NCBI GenBank assembly: GCA_015501055.1
Contig: JADNYV010000002.1
Span: 124,001 to 188,000 of the forward strand
Origin: Mucidula mucida
Lineage: Eukaryota; Basidiomycota; Agaricomycetes; Agaricales; Physalacriaceae
Direction of reading: 5' to 3'
Length of the DNA stretch: 64,000 nt
Part shown: one piece after another, positions 48,683 to 60,681 of the stretch
Layout of the letters: each line of letters begins with the position of its first letter
Position numbering within the stretch: the first letter of the stretch is position 1
Notes under the pieces: generated by a model
Seen by the model: only the letters and a program-made list of their open reading frames with translations
What the model was told of the DNA's origin: nothing
Database searches by the model: none
Program-made: the position numbers and the translations under genes

Positions 48683-49488
48683 ATGGCGACTAACATTACT
48701 TTCCACCCTGGTACGCGATATACGCGGACGCTCGCCTCCTTTCTTAGCTGTTGTTTGCAGGTTCGGTTTCGACTGAAGAACGCCAGAATCTCCTACAACA
48801 GAAGGGTACCACGATATGGCTAACTGGCCTCAGCGCTAGCGGAAAGGTTCCTGGCGATTATTTTCAGACTGAGGAAAGTCTGACGCTTGCACCAGTCCAC
48901 CATTGCCTGCGCACTTGAGCAGCACCTCCTCCATCTGCACAAGTTCTCGTACCGGCTTGATGGCGACAATGTACGATTCGGGCTCAACAAGGATCTTGGG
49001 TTCGATGAGAAATCGCGGAACGAGAATATTCGACGTATAGGCGAGGTACGGTCTGCCAACACAACAATCTGAGAGGGTCGAAGTAACCTGCGCCATGATA
49101 GGTTTCCAAGCTCTTTGCGGATTCGTCGTGTATAGCCATCACTGCGTTCATCTCGCCATATCGCAAGGACCGCGACTTTGCGAGGGAGATCCACGAAAAG
49201 TCGGGTATACCGTTTGTGGAAGTGTTTGTAGACGCGCCGCTTTCCGTTGTCGAGGAGCGCGATCCGAAGGGCTTGTACAAGAAGGCTAGAGCGGGGGAGA
49301 TTAAAGGTGTGTGCGCTAGTTGAAGAGGGGAATACTTATTAAGTTTACGAACAGAGTTCACGGGTATTTCAGCGCCGTATGAGGCGCCAGAGAAGCCAGA
49401 GCTGCATATAAACACTGCGACGACGGACGTGGCTGAGAGTGTGCGCATGATAACAGATTATTTAGAGAAGCATGGATACATTTCATGA
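48683..49488 (+). CDS. MET14: Adenylyl-sulfate (APS) kinase
   Basis: Phosphorylates adenylyl-sulfate to PAPS in sulfate assimilation. Exons read [46 protein letters not shown] (P-loop GxxxxGKS), [20 protein letters not shown] (the DGDNxR substrate motif), [51 protein letters not shown] with LYKKARAG, and [10 protein letters not shown] at the stop (49488). Length about 200 residues is normal. At least three short introns, one inside the P-loop (after GKxxx AGCGGAAAG). Confidence 0.95.
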
Positions 49489-49686
49489 GTCGTGTACCCT
49501 GATATCCAGAGTGATCTTATACACAGCTGTGACTTTCATATTGTTGGGGAGTTCGCCTTGCAGTGGCAGCTCGTGCTACCCCGACGAAAAGTAGTCCCTT
49601 TGTCCATATCGCGTCTCAACGCCAAGTTTGAAATATACATTGATGGCCACAACCGCGCAGGACCCGAGCGCTTGATTATGTAACCC

Positions 49687-50421
49687 ATGTTTTCCCTCAC
49701 GTCCATCTTCCGAGGACCGAGCTCATTGCTGCGGACGCTGCCCGCCGTCCCGTCGCCCATCTCGCTGTTCACGCGTAATCGCGGCCAACTCGCCCCCCGC
49801 CAAATCAAGTACATCAAGCGGCACAAAGGGCGGGTCCCCATACCCATCGGCGGCTCCATTCGGGGCACCACATTGGCGTTTGGCGACTGGGGCATTCGTA
49901 TTAAAGGAAATGGACACCGCCTGAGCGCGAAGCAGCTCACGACGGCGGAGGATGTGATTAAACGCAAGATTAAGCCGTTCAAGGGCGCAAAGGTCTGGCT
50001 TAGGTGTTTCCCTGATATTCCCGTTTGCATAAAGGTGCGCGGTCTACGATATATATCGGGTTGTATGTCTGATGAAAGTTATAGGGCAACGAAACTCGTA
50101 TGGGAAAGGGCAAGGGGACGTTCGAGTACTGGGCGACTAGGCTGCCTACTGGCCGTGTCATTTTTGAAATCGGAGGCGTCCCCATTCGAGAAGAGCTCGC
50201 GCGCGAAAGTTGGTCGCATTCTTGCTCAGCTACACCGTCTAATTTGTCGCTTTTTAGTACTGCGCCAGGCCGCGTCAAAATTGCCGTGCACCATGGAGTT
50301 CATCAGCATGAAGTCACCTCCGAGATTGGGGCGCCTCCTTCTGCATGATACTCCAGAGCCATCGCACACGCCACTGTTAGAGGAGGCACCCACTCCAATT
50401 CAACCACAGGTGTCGTTATAA
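49687..50421 (+). CDS. MRPL16: Mitochondrial large ribosomal subunit protein uL16m
   Basis: [20 protein letters not shown] is a basic, serine-rich mitochondrial presequence. The uL16 core follows: [60 protein letters not shown] with [27 protein letters not shown] (the conserved R-M-G-K-G-K-G), [30 protein letters not shown]. Two short introns. Stop 50421. It faces the tail of the convergent cullin gene 88 bp away. Confidence 0.93.
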   Translation: MFSLTSIFRGPSSLLRTLPAVPSPISLFTRNRGQLAPRQIKYIKRHKGRVPIPIGGSIRGTTLAFGDWGIRIKGNGHRLSAKQLTTAEDVIKRKIKPFKGAKVWLRCFPDIPVCIKVRGLRYISGCMSDESYRATKLVWERARGRSSTGRLGCLLAVSFLKSEASPFEKSSRAKVGRILAQLHRLICRFLVLRQAASKLPCTMEFISMKSPPRLGRLLLHDTPEPSHTPLLEEAPTPIQPQVSL

Positions 50422-50509
50422 CTTAGGCAATTATACTGCAATCCTTGGTCCCATAAAATCAACCTACGCAACTGAGATTTACGATGCAATGCTACAATCA
50501 TCTACTCCG

Positions 50510-53289
50510 CTAGGCTTTGTAGTAGAATCTGCTTCTGTCCTCTTCATCTCTTGTTAGATACTCGTCCTCGACGCACCAGTCAATCTGTCTTTTGATCAAG
50601 TCCATGGAGGGCTTGAAATGCATTTTAACAGCATCGACAATCGCCATGTTCAACTGCTGGTAGTGCATGTCCTTCTTTGCTTTCATGATGCGCACAATGG
50701 CGGCTTGAACAATGTGCTTTCGGTCGCTTTCGACGTCACCAGTGGTTTTCTCGGACTCTTCCTCCTGTAACGATAATGTTAAACAGAACGAAGAAGGGAA
50801 TAAGGAAGAAAACGCACACTGATCTTAGCTTGAATAGAGTTTATATGGACCTTGTAAGCCTTATCGGTGAACCCAAGGTTGACCTCGAACAGGTCATCAC
50901 GCCCCACTTCCTTGCCAGGCGAGTTCTTCTTCAATACTCTCTTCTTCCCAACGGCCAAGCTCTGCAAGACCGGTACTAGGTCTTTATCGTCTGTGTCAAG
51001 CATGAAGTGTCGATTACGAGCTTGGAAGAAAGAAGGGCATACCCAAACCGACGTGAGCTTTGATAGTGTCATATGACAATTCATCTTCCTCGTTGAAAAG
51101 CAGGAGGATGACGCCTTGGTACAAACTCAGCGTCAAGAGTTTCTTCTCAGGGTTGAAGCGCCCTTCGATATCGATGGTGCCCATAGAATGGTACCAAGCT
51201 AGTTTACGCGCCGTATGTTTAGTCCGATAAAACTTATCGAACGAACTGAGCTGAGATTGCATCTATTGAACGATTGAGCGCTAGTAAATCTGAAAGAGGT
51301 AACAACCTACATGGACAGGTAGACGTAGTGTTGCTTTCTCGGAAACGAATGGCCACACGGAATGTTGCAGCACAAAGACGTTCAAATTCTTTTCTGGGCT
51401 ACCCGGTTGAAATTTGTTATGCCATTCTCTGACCATCTCTCTGGACAGAGACAGGTCCTTGAACATCTCCTCGCCGACGCCAAACTCGGCATCGTAGCCG
51501 GTCTTCAGTTTCTTGAGCATCTCCATCTCGATATCATTGGACGCGCTTCGGCCCATAAGGAGACGCCTGGCCAACTGGCGATGGTAAAACATGCGGAACA
51601 CGTCCTTATCATCCGTGAACCTGTACAAAGCTAGCGCCGCGTCGAGCATGCCATGGAAAACCTTGTCCGTCTTGTCTCCTTGTCCCCGGCGCATAATCTT
51701 GTCCAGATATTTTGCGATCATCTCAGCGGGCTTGTTCTTGCGTTTCTGGAACCCAGTACGGAAGCCTTCGTGCACCGTCTGTCGGAACTTGGCATTCGCG
51801 GTCATTTTCGTAGACGACGGATCGACATCGGCAAACGCATCCGTCAAGGCTTGTTGGCAAAGCACGTTGAAGTCGAGGAGACGTGCGACCATCTCTTCTT
51901 GATGCTTTTTGTCGGTGTCGAGCACGATGGCGGATACTGTATTGGAGACAAATACGCGCAGGGCACCGCAAAGGACTTCAGAGGTGCCTGCACGCACGAA
52001 CAGCTGATAGAGGGATGAGAGCATGTCTATATTCTTCGCTTGCATAAGTGGGCCAACGGCTGCGATACCATGATTTAACGCAGACACAATAGGTTAAGTA
52101 AGAAGATGACTTACTGCCGGCAGCCAGCCAATCCATTTTGCCCTCAAGGAATGCAACCTCAGCAGCGGCTCGTATAGCGCTCCAACTGGAGACCTGTAAA
52201 ACAGCTTTGGTTCGCTCAAATTCCTCTGCGATCTGCTCATGCAAATAGACGAAAAACTCTTGGGGTTGCAACGAGGATCGGGCTTTAGCAAAGGCGCTGT
52301 ATTGTTTAGTTGTCTCCTGGATATAGTCCTTCTCGAGTATTGAGTATTGACCGAGCATTTTGAGTTGGGCCATCACGACCGCGACATCCCCTCGAAGGCT
52401 ATGAGCAGATCTACAAAAAGGTGAGCTAGAAGCGTTAGAAGTGAGGCAAACTGCAAACCTGTTCTCCCGCTCCCAAAGAGCCCAGGAATGAATTCCTTCC
52501 CTCAGGAAAGTGTTGACTTGAACATCAGCAAGGAAAGAATCACGCTGGATGAGGGCGGCAATAGCCATAGACCTGTTGATGAGCATGACGACCAGTCGTA
52601 GAAAGCGTCTATACTACTCGATGCTGTCTACACCCTTGTGTTTCGAGACATACAACTGATCCAGACACGCGTACAAGGACTGGATAGTGCGCTATAACGT
52701 AGCTCAGAAGGTGTTTAGCCGGTCAACGAAGTTGTGACAAACCAGTTTATCATGGTAGATCAAACACTTTTCTTGAAAGGCGCTGAGCCAATCTACGGAA
52801 TCCCTGCCTACTCGATTCTTATCTTGTCGAAGTTCCACAGTCAATTCATGGGCAAACTTGTTGAAGGAATCATTGAGGCCCCGTGAAGGTAAGGACCATG
52901 GCCAGCGGCCACGGCGGCTCGGCAGGCGTTGAAGACTTCCTCGTAGCTGAATCGGACTCCGCCATCATGTTGAGATAGGATGACCCGCATGTAACGCTTG
53001 GCGATTGCCTTGAAGTCGACGGCCGGGAGAGCGCGCACTGGATTGGATGAGTAAACTCATAGGATGGATCAGCGTGAGAGGTACCATCGTCGCCGATAAT
53101 CTTGATAGTCGTAATGCCAGTGCTTTCATTCGCAGAGTGAACCAGTCGCGACGCAGACCGACTCCTTGAGATGTCTGCATCGGTGTCTAGACGGGGAATC
53201 TTGTGGATAGGCGATAGCTCATTGCTGACACGATTTCCAAAGTTACTCGACGACTTTGGCAGCGACAAGAACGCAGCAAGGCTTGTCAT
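50510..53289 (-). CDS. CUL4: Cullin, CUL4-type scaffold of a ubiquitin ligase
   Basis: Scaffolds an E3 ligase: the N-terminal half holds the adaptor (DDB1 for CUL4), the C-terminal half holds Rbx1. Exons: MTSLAAFLSLPKSSSN, GITTIKIIGDDG, FSYEEVFNACRAAVAAGHGP, LLDFNVLCQQALTDAF, KRKNKPAEMIAKYLDKIMRR, KDVFRMFYHRQLARRLLMGR with SASNDIEMEMLKKLK (the cullin homology signature), EGRFNPEKKLLTLSLYQGVI, and the C-terminal winged helix IMRIMKAKKDMHYQQLNMAI with the NEDD8 acceptor Lys, ending RSRFYYKA. NKPAEMIAK fits CUL4 better than CUL1/3; this assignment is moderate. About 12 introns. Start ATG at 53289 (longer frame begins with TTG). Confidence 0.85.
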
Positions 53290-53364
53290 GGTAGATGACA
53301 AGCAAATAGATGACCGGTCCGGTTCGTGATCGTGAGTTCTTTTTTTGTAAAGTCCTCCATCTTC

Positions 53365-54195
53365 ATGAGTAATGCTTCATATTGGCAAGACGCCAGCGAC
53401 ACGGTGCTGAGAGGCACTTTCCTATCTGGTGAGTACTGCTTCTTCTCGTCTATGCTCGGTCTGACCCTGTCTTTCTCAGCCGGCACTACCGCGTTCATTA
53501 CTGGTATATACCAGATATTCAAGAGACATCCAAACCATGGTCGACTCTCTGCGTTAGCTGGTTTGAATGGCGGCCTTGTAGCGGTGACGTTCTTTGGTAT
53601 TTACCAGGCTTATGTTCGAATTACGTAAATACTTGTCATAGGTCTCCGAGACTTGGTGATTAGCCCTGCTTTAATTGCGACTATTCCTGCTGCACCGTAC
53701 GCTCGGAAACGGAACACATAGACTGGAAACGTCTTCCGTCCGACTCCGAGCTCCCGCCCCGAACGTGGACTGAGATGAGGACAGACAGTCTCCTCGACAG
53801 TGTGGCCAGTGGCATTTTAACTGGTGGTGGGCTCCGTGGTCTCATGGGTACGCTCCCTTACTTTGCTATCTCATGGTCGCTAGAATGAAAATAATTTAGC
53901 CGGCAGAACAGCCATACTTTCAGCAAGCCTTACAGCAGGGATTCTCTGTGCTGTGCTGCAGCTAAGCTACAATGAGGTACACGTGCAGCGCGTGAAGTAT
54001 GTCAACAAGATAAGCCAACAGCCGGAGTCATCACCTTCCACTGCGCGATGGATTTCACCACGCGTCCTCAAATGGATAGGGCTTACGGAGTATACTGACG
54101 AAGAATATATCGCCAAACTCAAACACCAACGAGATACCCACCTTGACAGGATCCGCCAGCTTGAAGAGCAGTTGGAGGAAGAACGAAGAAAATGA
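53365..54195 (+). CDS. Small membrane protein with C-terminal coiled coil, uncharacterised
   Basis: MSNASYWQDASDTVLRGTFL opens the protein; the next exons have hydrophobic, Gly-rich segments (AGTTAFITGIYQIF, LNGGLVAVTFF, GLRDLVISPALIATIPAA), then DWKRLPSDSELPPRTWTEMR, SGILTGGGLRGLM, TAILSASLTAGILCAVLQ, NEVHVQRVKYVNK and a terminal coiled coil YIAKLKHQRDTHLDRIRQLE. The Gly-rich paired helices recall Tim17-like membrane proteins, but I cannot confirm a family. The frame needs one extra base near AAA at 53707-53709. Its start is only 75 bp from the divergent cullin start. Confidence 0.65.
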
Positions 54196-54669
54196 CGATA
54201 ATCAACTATTGACTTCGTAGTTTGGTTGTCTAATTACACCCCCTTCTCTATGTGCTCGTACAGGAATCCTCCTCTCAGTCAGATATCAGTTGTCATCTTC
54301 ACGCTATACGCGTTATTGGGTGCGTTACGCCCTCTCTTTTAATGTCGTTTGACCTTTGCATCTATAAAGCCTCGCGCCACGGGTACTCGGATGTATCGCG
54401 CAAGATACACTATTTGAGGCACACGAAAATCAAACAGTGTTTATGGTAGGCCGCAATGGATTGACTCTTCTTCAGCCTAAGGGTCAGGAGGATGTTTAGC
54501 GCGGGTACAAGCCTTCACTCCAGTACAGAGGATTTTAGAGACTGTCCGCATGAACAACACGCAATGGCCCTCGATACGCCACGCCATTCCTTGGAACTTA
54601 TATGCCCTGATTCAGACTAACTCGTACAAAATTGCTGACGGCCTGCCACTGGCTTCGCATGTTTAGATT
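54196..54669. other. 3' region between two convergent genes
   Basis: No gene or RNA seen. Only short open frames. Confidence 0.5.
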
Positions 54670-55768
54670 TCAAGTTGCAGAGGATATCTGGATCTCAATA
54701 ATATCAGTTATGCCTTTTCCGTCATGCGCAATTCCTCCAACAACAATCTTTTCGTTAAGCACCACTAACGCGTTGACTTTCGCGATGTTTTTCGTTTCGC
54801 CTTCCCACAGCATGGTAATCGTATCTTCCTCTGACTCTTCGTCAATGCAGATGCGAATATGATAAATGGTGCCCAGGAGACTCGAAAACGTTAGGACGTC
54901 CGGTTGAGAAAATGCTCTGTGTTGATCTTAGTGTGAGTAGAGTTGTGTTTTTTCCTGTACGGAGTACTCACACCGCAACAATTGGTCCGGTGGACATTAC
55001 TCGGCTGACAATATGTTGAGGATCTAATCCGTTCCATTTTCTCGACTTTTTCTTCGATGGTCGTTTGATCCCTCCTTTTCCAAGAACAAGACGGCCGTCG
55101 GCAGTGCCAGCCGCGAGGAGGCCATTGCTAGAAATAGCCAGACAAAGCACGAAGGGAGGGGATAAGGTAGTCCCACCGACCACGAGAGCTGCAGCTACGA
55201 AGCACATTAACGATGGAAAGCTGGATTTTTGCATGGACATACGTATATCATACTGGGATAGAACATTCCCTTGTACGTGGTCGAAGTGTAAGAGCGCTTG
55301 GTCATATCCACCACTTACGAGCTCTCGAGGTCGCGTTGGTATGAACCTGACAGATCCACATATCTATAAACACGTTAGGCGGACGAGACAGATAGATTGG
55401 CAGGGAACGGACACTAGTGTGCTTAGTCTTCATAGTCTTCACAGTCATCGTTGATAGATCCACAACGCCAACAGCCCCAGAATCTAAACTGAATGCCAAC
55501 GCGAAGTTGGTTTCGTCCAAGCAGATCTAGCTAACATCCTCAGACGGTGGTCCGGTACGGAGGTAGCGACTGGAACCGACCTCATTTAGGACGTCGTCTT
55601 CAGAACAGCACAGTTCGATGGAATGTAAGGCATCAGAGGGTCCCAGTATCATTTTTGTCGATTCCAGGGAGAAGTGCAGAACCTGTCAACGTGAGAAGAG
55701 ACGGAGAACATATGTAAGATGCTCACCCGAGTTCCACAAGCAAGCCAGACATCTGGAATTTTGGAGCC

Positions 55769-55773
55769 CGCTC
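55769..55773. other. Target-site duplication, left copy (CGCTC)
   Basis: CGCTC immediately precedes the 5' LTR; the same five bases follow the 3' LTR at 60947. Confidence 0.93.
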
Positions 55774-56038
55774 TGTCGTGGTGAAGAGCAACACGGAGAT
55801 TTCGGAGGAACGGAGATAGCGGAGATATCGACGCGACGAGATGAAAGGAACATGCGCGTGTTGGGCTTTCCTCAGTACAGCTACGACGTACTGAGGTAAG
55901 CCACTCGCTGCGAATCACATTGGACCTAGGCTGACTATACATTGTAGAATACATTGATACTTACACCCTGCCTAGGTATAGTACAGCTACGACGTACTGA
56001 GAATACATTGATACTTACACCCTGCCTAGTTCCTAACA
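55774..56038 (+). repeat. 5' LTR (265 bp)
   Basis: Begins TGTCGTGGTGAAG, ends CCTAGTTCCTAACA. Internal structure: a 30-bp segment (55946-55975) is repeated at 56000-56029, and a 22-bp segment agtacagctacgacgtactg(ag) at 55874-55895 recurs at 55980-56001. The first copy, extended by the preceding ct, has 8-bp inverted arms CTCAGTAC/GTACTGAG. Confidence 0.95.
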
Positions 56039-56050
56039 GGTTATGGGCTT
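56039..56050 (+). other. Primer-binding site, complementary to the anticodon region of initiator tRNA-Met
   Basis: GGTTATGGGC follows the 5' LTR directly. Its complement GCCCATAACC contains CAT and matches the anticodon stem-loop of eukaryotic initiator tRNA-Met, as in Drosophila copia, which primes from a half-tRNA rather than from the 3' CCA end. Confidence 0.7.
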
Positions 56051-56175
56051 ATACTGCTGAAGGATCGACTCTACGAAGCGACTCTACAGTTAGGAACTAG
56101 CCGTCCCAGTGCACGCAGAGCGCGCCGGACACCAGAAACCTTATTTCTTCTTTCACATCCCTCTCTATCACCACC

Positions 56176-59100
56176 ATGCCACTCGAGGCTATCAAAGCTA
56201 AAACGATAACGGGTCTAGAAGCCCTCGACCTCAACAAGAAGAACTACGTCCGATGGAACGAAAGCGCCCTCGACGCGTTCCTCATCGCCGGCAGCAAAGA
56301 GTATGTCACCGGCGACGTATCGAAGCCCGACGCGTCCGATGCAGCCAATCTCGCGATCTGGACCAAGAATGACAGTATTGCGCAAGCGATGATTCGCATG
56401 AACATTGCTGCCTCGGAGAGAGACTACCTGCGCGACAACTGCAAGTGCACAACCGCGAACGAGATCTGGAAGGAGCTCGAAAAACGCCACAGACAGAAAT
56501 CGTCAACTCAGCCCTCCCTCTTAGACGACGCCCTATCCGCCAACATCTACCGCGACGAAGACATGGTCACCACCGCGAATAGAGTCCGTGACATCTGCAA
56601 GCAGATCTTCGAGATCGGCACTCTTGATGCGGAAACGCTGGCGCGCGTCGTCCTACTTCGCGCCCTGTGTTCGGATCTCAAACACGTCCGCGAGAAGCAC
56701 GAAGACAACGACAAGTCCACTGCCGCCGATATCGTCGCGTCACTCGAGAAGGAGACCCTGCGTCTGAAGGACGAGCTAAAGAAGGAGGCGGAAGAGGAGA
56801 AAGCGAATGCGGCGCTGACACAGAAGTCGCACAGCAAAGGCAAGGGCCACACTCATGGGCAGAACGGTCTATGTGAGACATGTGGAGGTCGTCACAGAAC
56901 GGATGAATGCTGGGGAAGAGGCGGGGCCATGGAAGGCAAACGTGATGAGGTGTTGAAGAAGAGGGCTGCGCGACGCGAGAAGAACTCCCCCTCCCCCTCT
57001 CCTTCCTCCTCTGCCAACACAACTACGTCAACTCCCAAACCGCCAGATCCAAACAAGCCACGGTTCGCGTTCAAAGACTCCGCCGGTAAAACCGTCTACT
57101 TTACCATGGTCGAGGAGGAGCAAACAGCCGCCACCGCGTTTGTGACACCAAACTCCGAGCTCGAGGAGATATACGCCGCCCAACACGCACGTCGTGGCTC
57201 TGAGTCGTCCGAGTTTTCTATGCTCGCCGACGTCGCCAGAGTGTCCATTGATTGGAAGCACCATCTGAAACCGGGCTACACCGTCGACGATGCTAGTACA
57301 CCCGTCGCCCTTCAGACGAATCAGTACACCGTACTCAATATTGCAGACTGTGGACCTTTTGCCGGGGACTCAGGAGCGACGGTACACGTCTCGCCAGTAC
57401 GCGAAGATTTTCACACTCTACATGCCATCCCACCACAGAAAATCTGGGGCGTCGGAGGAAACTACATCGAGGCAAGGGGCATCGGAGACATCCACATCCG
57501 CCAGGCGAAAGGCGCCACTCTCATCCTCCGCGATGTCTTATACGTTCCTCAGGCGACAATCCGACTCATGTCCATTGGCAAGATCTGCGACAACGGCTAT
57601 ACCGCCGACTTCGACGATGCTGGATTCTGTATTAGGAGCAAGACCAGCAAAGCAGTCGTCGCGACGGGAACTCGCCACAGCAAGAAGCTGTACACTCTAA
57701 ACGGCGCAATACTTCCCCGTGTCAAGCACACTGTCACCAAGACAGCACCCACTTCCAATCCCATTGCCGCCGCAGCCAATGCCAACACAAACACGGCTAA
57801 CCTTCGCACCTGGCATGGACGCCTCGGCCATATTGGCATCTCCACAATCAAGAAGATGGCCCAACGCGCTATGGCAAAAGGTATGCCAGTCGACTTCTCC
57901 GAAAACCCACCCTCATGCGAATCTTGCATTCTTGGAAAGCAGACACGCACGCCCGTGGCCAAAACAAGGGAGAATGAGCGGTCAAAGCGAAAGCTGGGAG
58001 TCGTATGTGTTGATCTTACGGGGCCGGAGGCGGTAGAATCCAAGCGACACAATCGTTATTCAATGGAACTAGTCGATGAATATACAGACATGACGTGGTG
58101 CATACCGTTGCGAACGAAAGACCAGGCGTTCTCTGAACTTCAAAGATGGGAGAAGGAGAGGAAGCTCGAGTGCAATGAAGAGGTCGGCATATACAGAACC
58201 GACGGAGGCGAACTAAAAAGCGACCAAATGCGCGACTGGTTAGCAAAAACCGGCACAAAACTGCAAGTCACCGCACCATACACTTCCGCGCACAACGGTA
58301 TTGCTGAACGCCGTCACCGCACAGTATTCGAACTGGGAAGAGCAATGATGGCAGAGTGCAAAGCACCGGCATATCTATGGGACTATTTTGTGGAGACCGC
58401 GGGTTATGTGGCGCAGAGACGTCCGACGACGTACCAGAACAAAATGACTCCATATGAAGCATGGTACGGCGTCAAACCAAACCTGGCGCATCTCCGCGAG
58501 ATAGGGTGCAAGGCATTCGTTCTGATCCAGAACAAGCACAACCCAAGATCTATGACCGTTCACTCGAGTGTCAGCTAATTGGGTATTCGTCCAACTCAAA
58601 AGCTTACATCTGCTACCATCGACAGACACATCGTGTAGTCACGTCATACCACGTCGAGTTTATCGAGTCGCACCAGAAACACGCAACGCCACTACAGCCC
58701 GGACGCATAGTCAATGCCGATGATGATGATGATGACGAGGACAAGATGCCCGTACTGATTGAAGAGAGTGATGATGAAGACGAAGATGATGACAGCAGCG
58801 ATGGCGAGGAAGACGAAGACAATCTAGGAGAAGACGGCGGCAATGTTTCCGATCCCGATCCAGATGTCCGAATACCCCGCAGGAGTCAAAGAGAGAAGCA
58901 AGCAGGACTCGAAGAACGTATCAGGAAGGCAGTCAGGGAGTCTACTGACGCGGGGAACAGGCTCCGCGCTGATCGAGAAGCAAGAAAACGCGCACGTCAA
59001 GAACACATCCCAAACGAAGACGATGTTCACGCACTGATTGACGGGATCGTCCTCGCCACGTTAACTGAAGATGAAAATATCAATCTCGAATTCCCAGAAG

Positions 59101-60674
59101 AGCCCAAGTCAACGAAAGAAGCGCTGGAGAGCGACCAATCTGCAGAGTGGCATGCCGCGATTCAGGAGGAGCTCAAATCCATCCAAGACATGGGTGTCTA
59201 TGATCTTGTTCCACGATCCACTGTCCCAAAAGGCCGCAAAGTGATGCGGGGCAAGTTTGTCTTCAGAACAAAACGCGACGCACTTGGCAATGTGTCAAGG
59301 TACAAGGCGAGGTATGTTCTGCGTGGGTTCGAAATGATATATGGGAAGGACTACACAAAGACAACCTCACCAACAGCTCGTGCAGAGTCCCTACGCGTCC
59401 TTTTCCACCTAGCCGGTGCTCTCGATTACGAACTCACACAACTCGATGTGAAGACGGCGTACCTATACGGCGACCTCGACGAAACCACCTGGATGGAACA
59501 ACCAAAGGGTTTCGAGGAAGCTGGAAAGGAGGACTGGGTATGGCAACTGAAGAAGGGATTGTATGGCATGAAGCAAGGCGGGCGAATTTGGAACAAGACA
59601 ATGGACGCAACAATGAAGGAACTAGGATTCACTCAGCTTAGCGTCGAGCACTGCATCTACTATCGGAAACGCGAGTCCGGTACCATATTTGCAGCTGTCC
59701 ATGTCGACGACTTCACCGTAGCCGCAAGCAGTGCGGAGGAGGAAGTCCGATTTGAAGAGGAGCTACAGTCAAAATGGCAGATATCCAGAGCCGACGCGAA
59801 CTTCGTTATTGGGTGGGCCGTCCGTCGCGACAGAGAGAAGAAGAAGGTCTATCTCTCACAGAAGGCGCTTATCGATCGCATCATCAGAGAGTTCAACTGC
59901 GCCGACGCGAACCCAACCAAAACACCTCTTCCACCTAATACACGACTCACCAAACGAGACCTCCCACAATCTGAGGAGGAGGGACGTCAAGCCGCAAAGC
60001 AGCCATACCGCCAGCTTGTGGGTGTCCTCATGTACCTCGCAATATCCACTCGTCCCGATATCATGCATGCTGTAAGCACGCTCAGTCGTTTCAACAGCGG
60101 ACACGGAGAAACGCACTGGAAAGCGGCGCTGCACGTTGTCAAGTACCTAAAAGGTACACGAGACTTCGAGCTGGAACTGGGTGGAGAAAACGTAGCGCGA
60201 CTCACCGGATTTACCGACTCCGATTACGCTAACTGCCCGGATACGCGACGATCAGTCTCCGGCTACTGCTTCTCCCTGGGATCGGGCCTTGTTTCATGGA
60301 TGTCGAAAAAGCAAGCTACAACGGCGACGTCGTCCACAGAAGCAGAATATATGGCAGCGGCGCCGGCAACAAAAGAGGCAGTCTGGATCCGAAACCTTCT
60401 ACAAGGCCTGAACCAGGAACAGAAGAATCCAACTGTCATCTTCATCGATAACCGCGGCGCCAGAATCCTCACCGAAGACCCGTCGTTCCACCAAAGAGTC
60501 AAGCACATCGAAGTCCAACATCACTACAGCCGAGAGTGCAGCGAACGAGGCATTGTCCACTTCGTTGATGTACCCACCAAGGACAATGTTGCGGATGCTT
60601 TCACAAAGGCGCTGCCAACCACGGTGTTCGAAAAGATGAGAGGTTGGATGGGAATTGTACCCTCTCCGCGTTGA
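56176..60674 (+). CDS. Copia gag-pol polyprotein, two frames joined near 58542
   Basis: Frame 1 (56176-58578): gag with a zinc knuckle CETCGGRHRTDEC, protease active site FAGDSGATVHVSP (D-S-G), HHCC zinc module of integrase (WHGRLGHIG..CESCILGKQ), and the integrase core with D in CVDLTGP, D in YRTDGGE and E in GIAERRHR. Frame 2 (58461-60674) carries on with an acidic linker, reverse transcriptase (SRYKARYVLRGF, QLDVKTAYLYGDL, LYGMKQGGR, active site HVDDF) and RNase H (FTDSDYANCPDTRRS, SSTEAEY, DNRGA, TKDNVADAFTKAL). The frames meet at CCC 58542-58544, where one base appears to be missing. Copia elements usually have a single frame, so this is either a mutation or a sequence error. Confidence 0.9.
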
Positions 60675-60681
60675 GGAGGAG
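60671..60681 (+). other. Polypurine tract
   Basis: TTGAGGAGGAG ends directly at the 3' LTR, the position needed for plus-strand priming. Confidence 0.75.

Noticed and set aside
53705..53725. 25-bp mini-intron to fix the membrane-protein frame
   Set aside because: Far shorter than any other intron here; a missing base in AAA is simpler.
55649..55954. Minus-strand ORF in the LTR, repeated at 60524-60862
   Set aside because: Appears twice only because the LTRs are identical; no family match.
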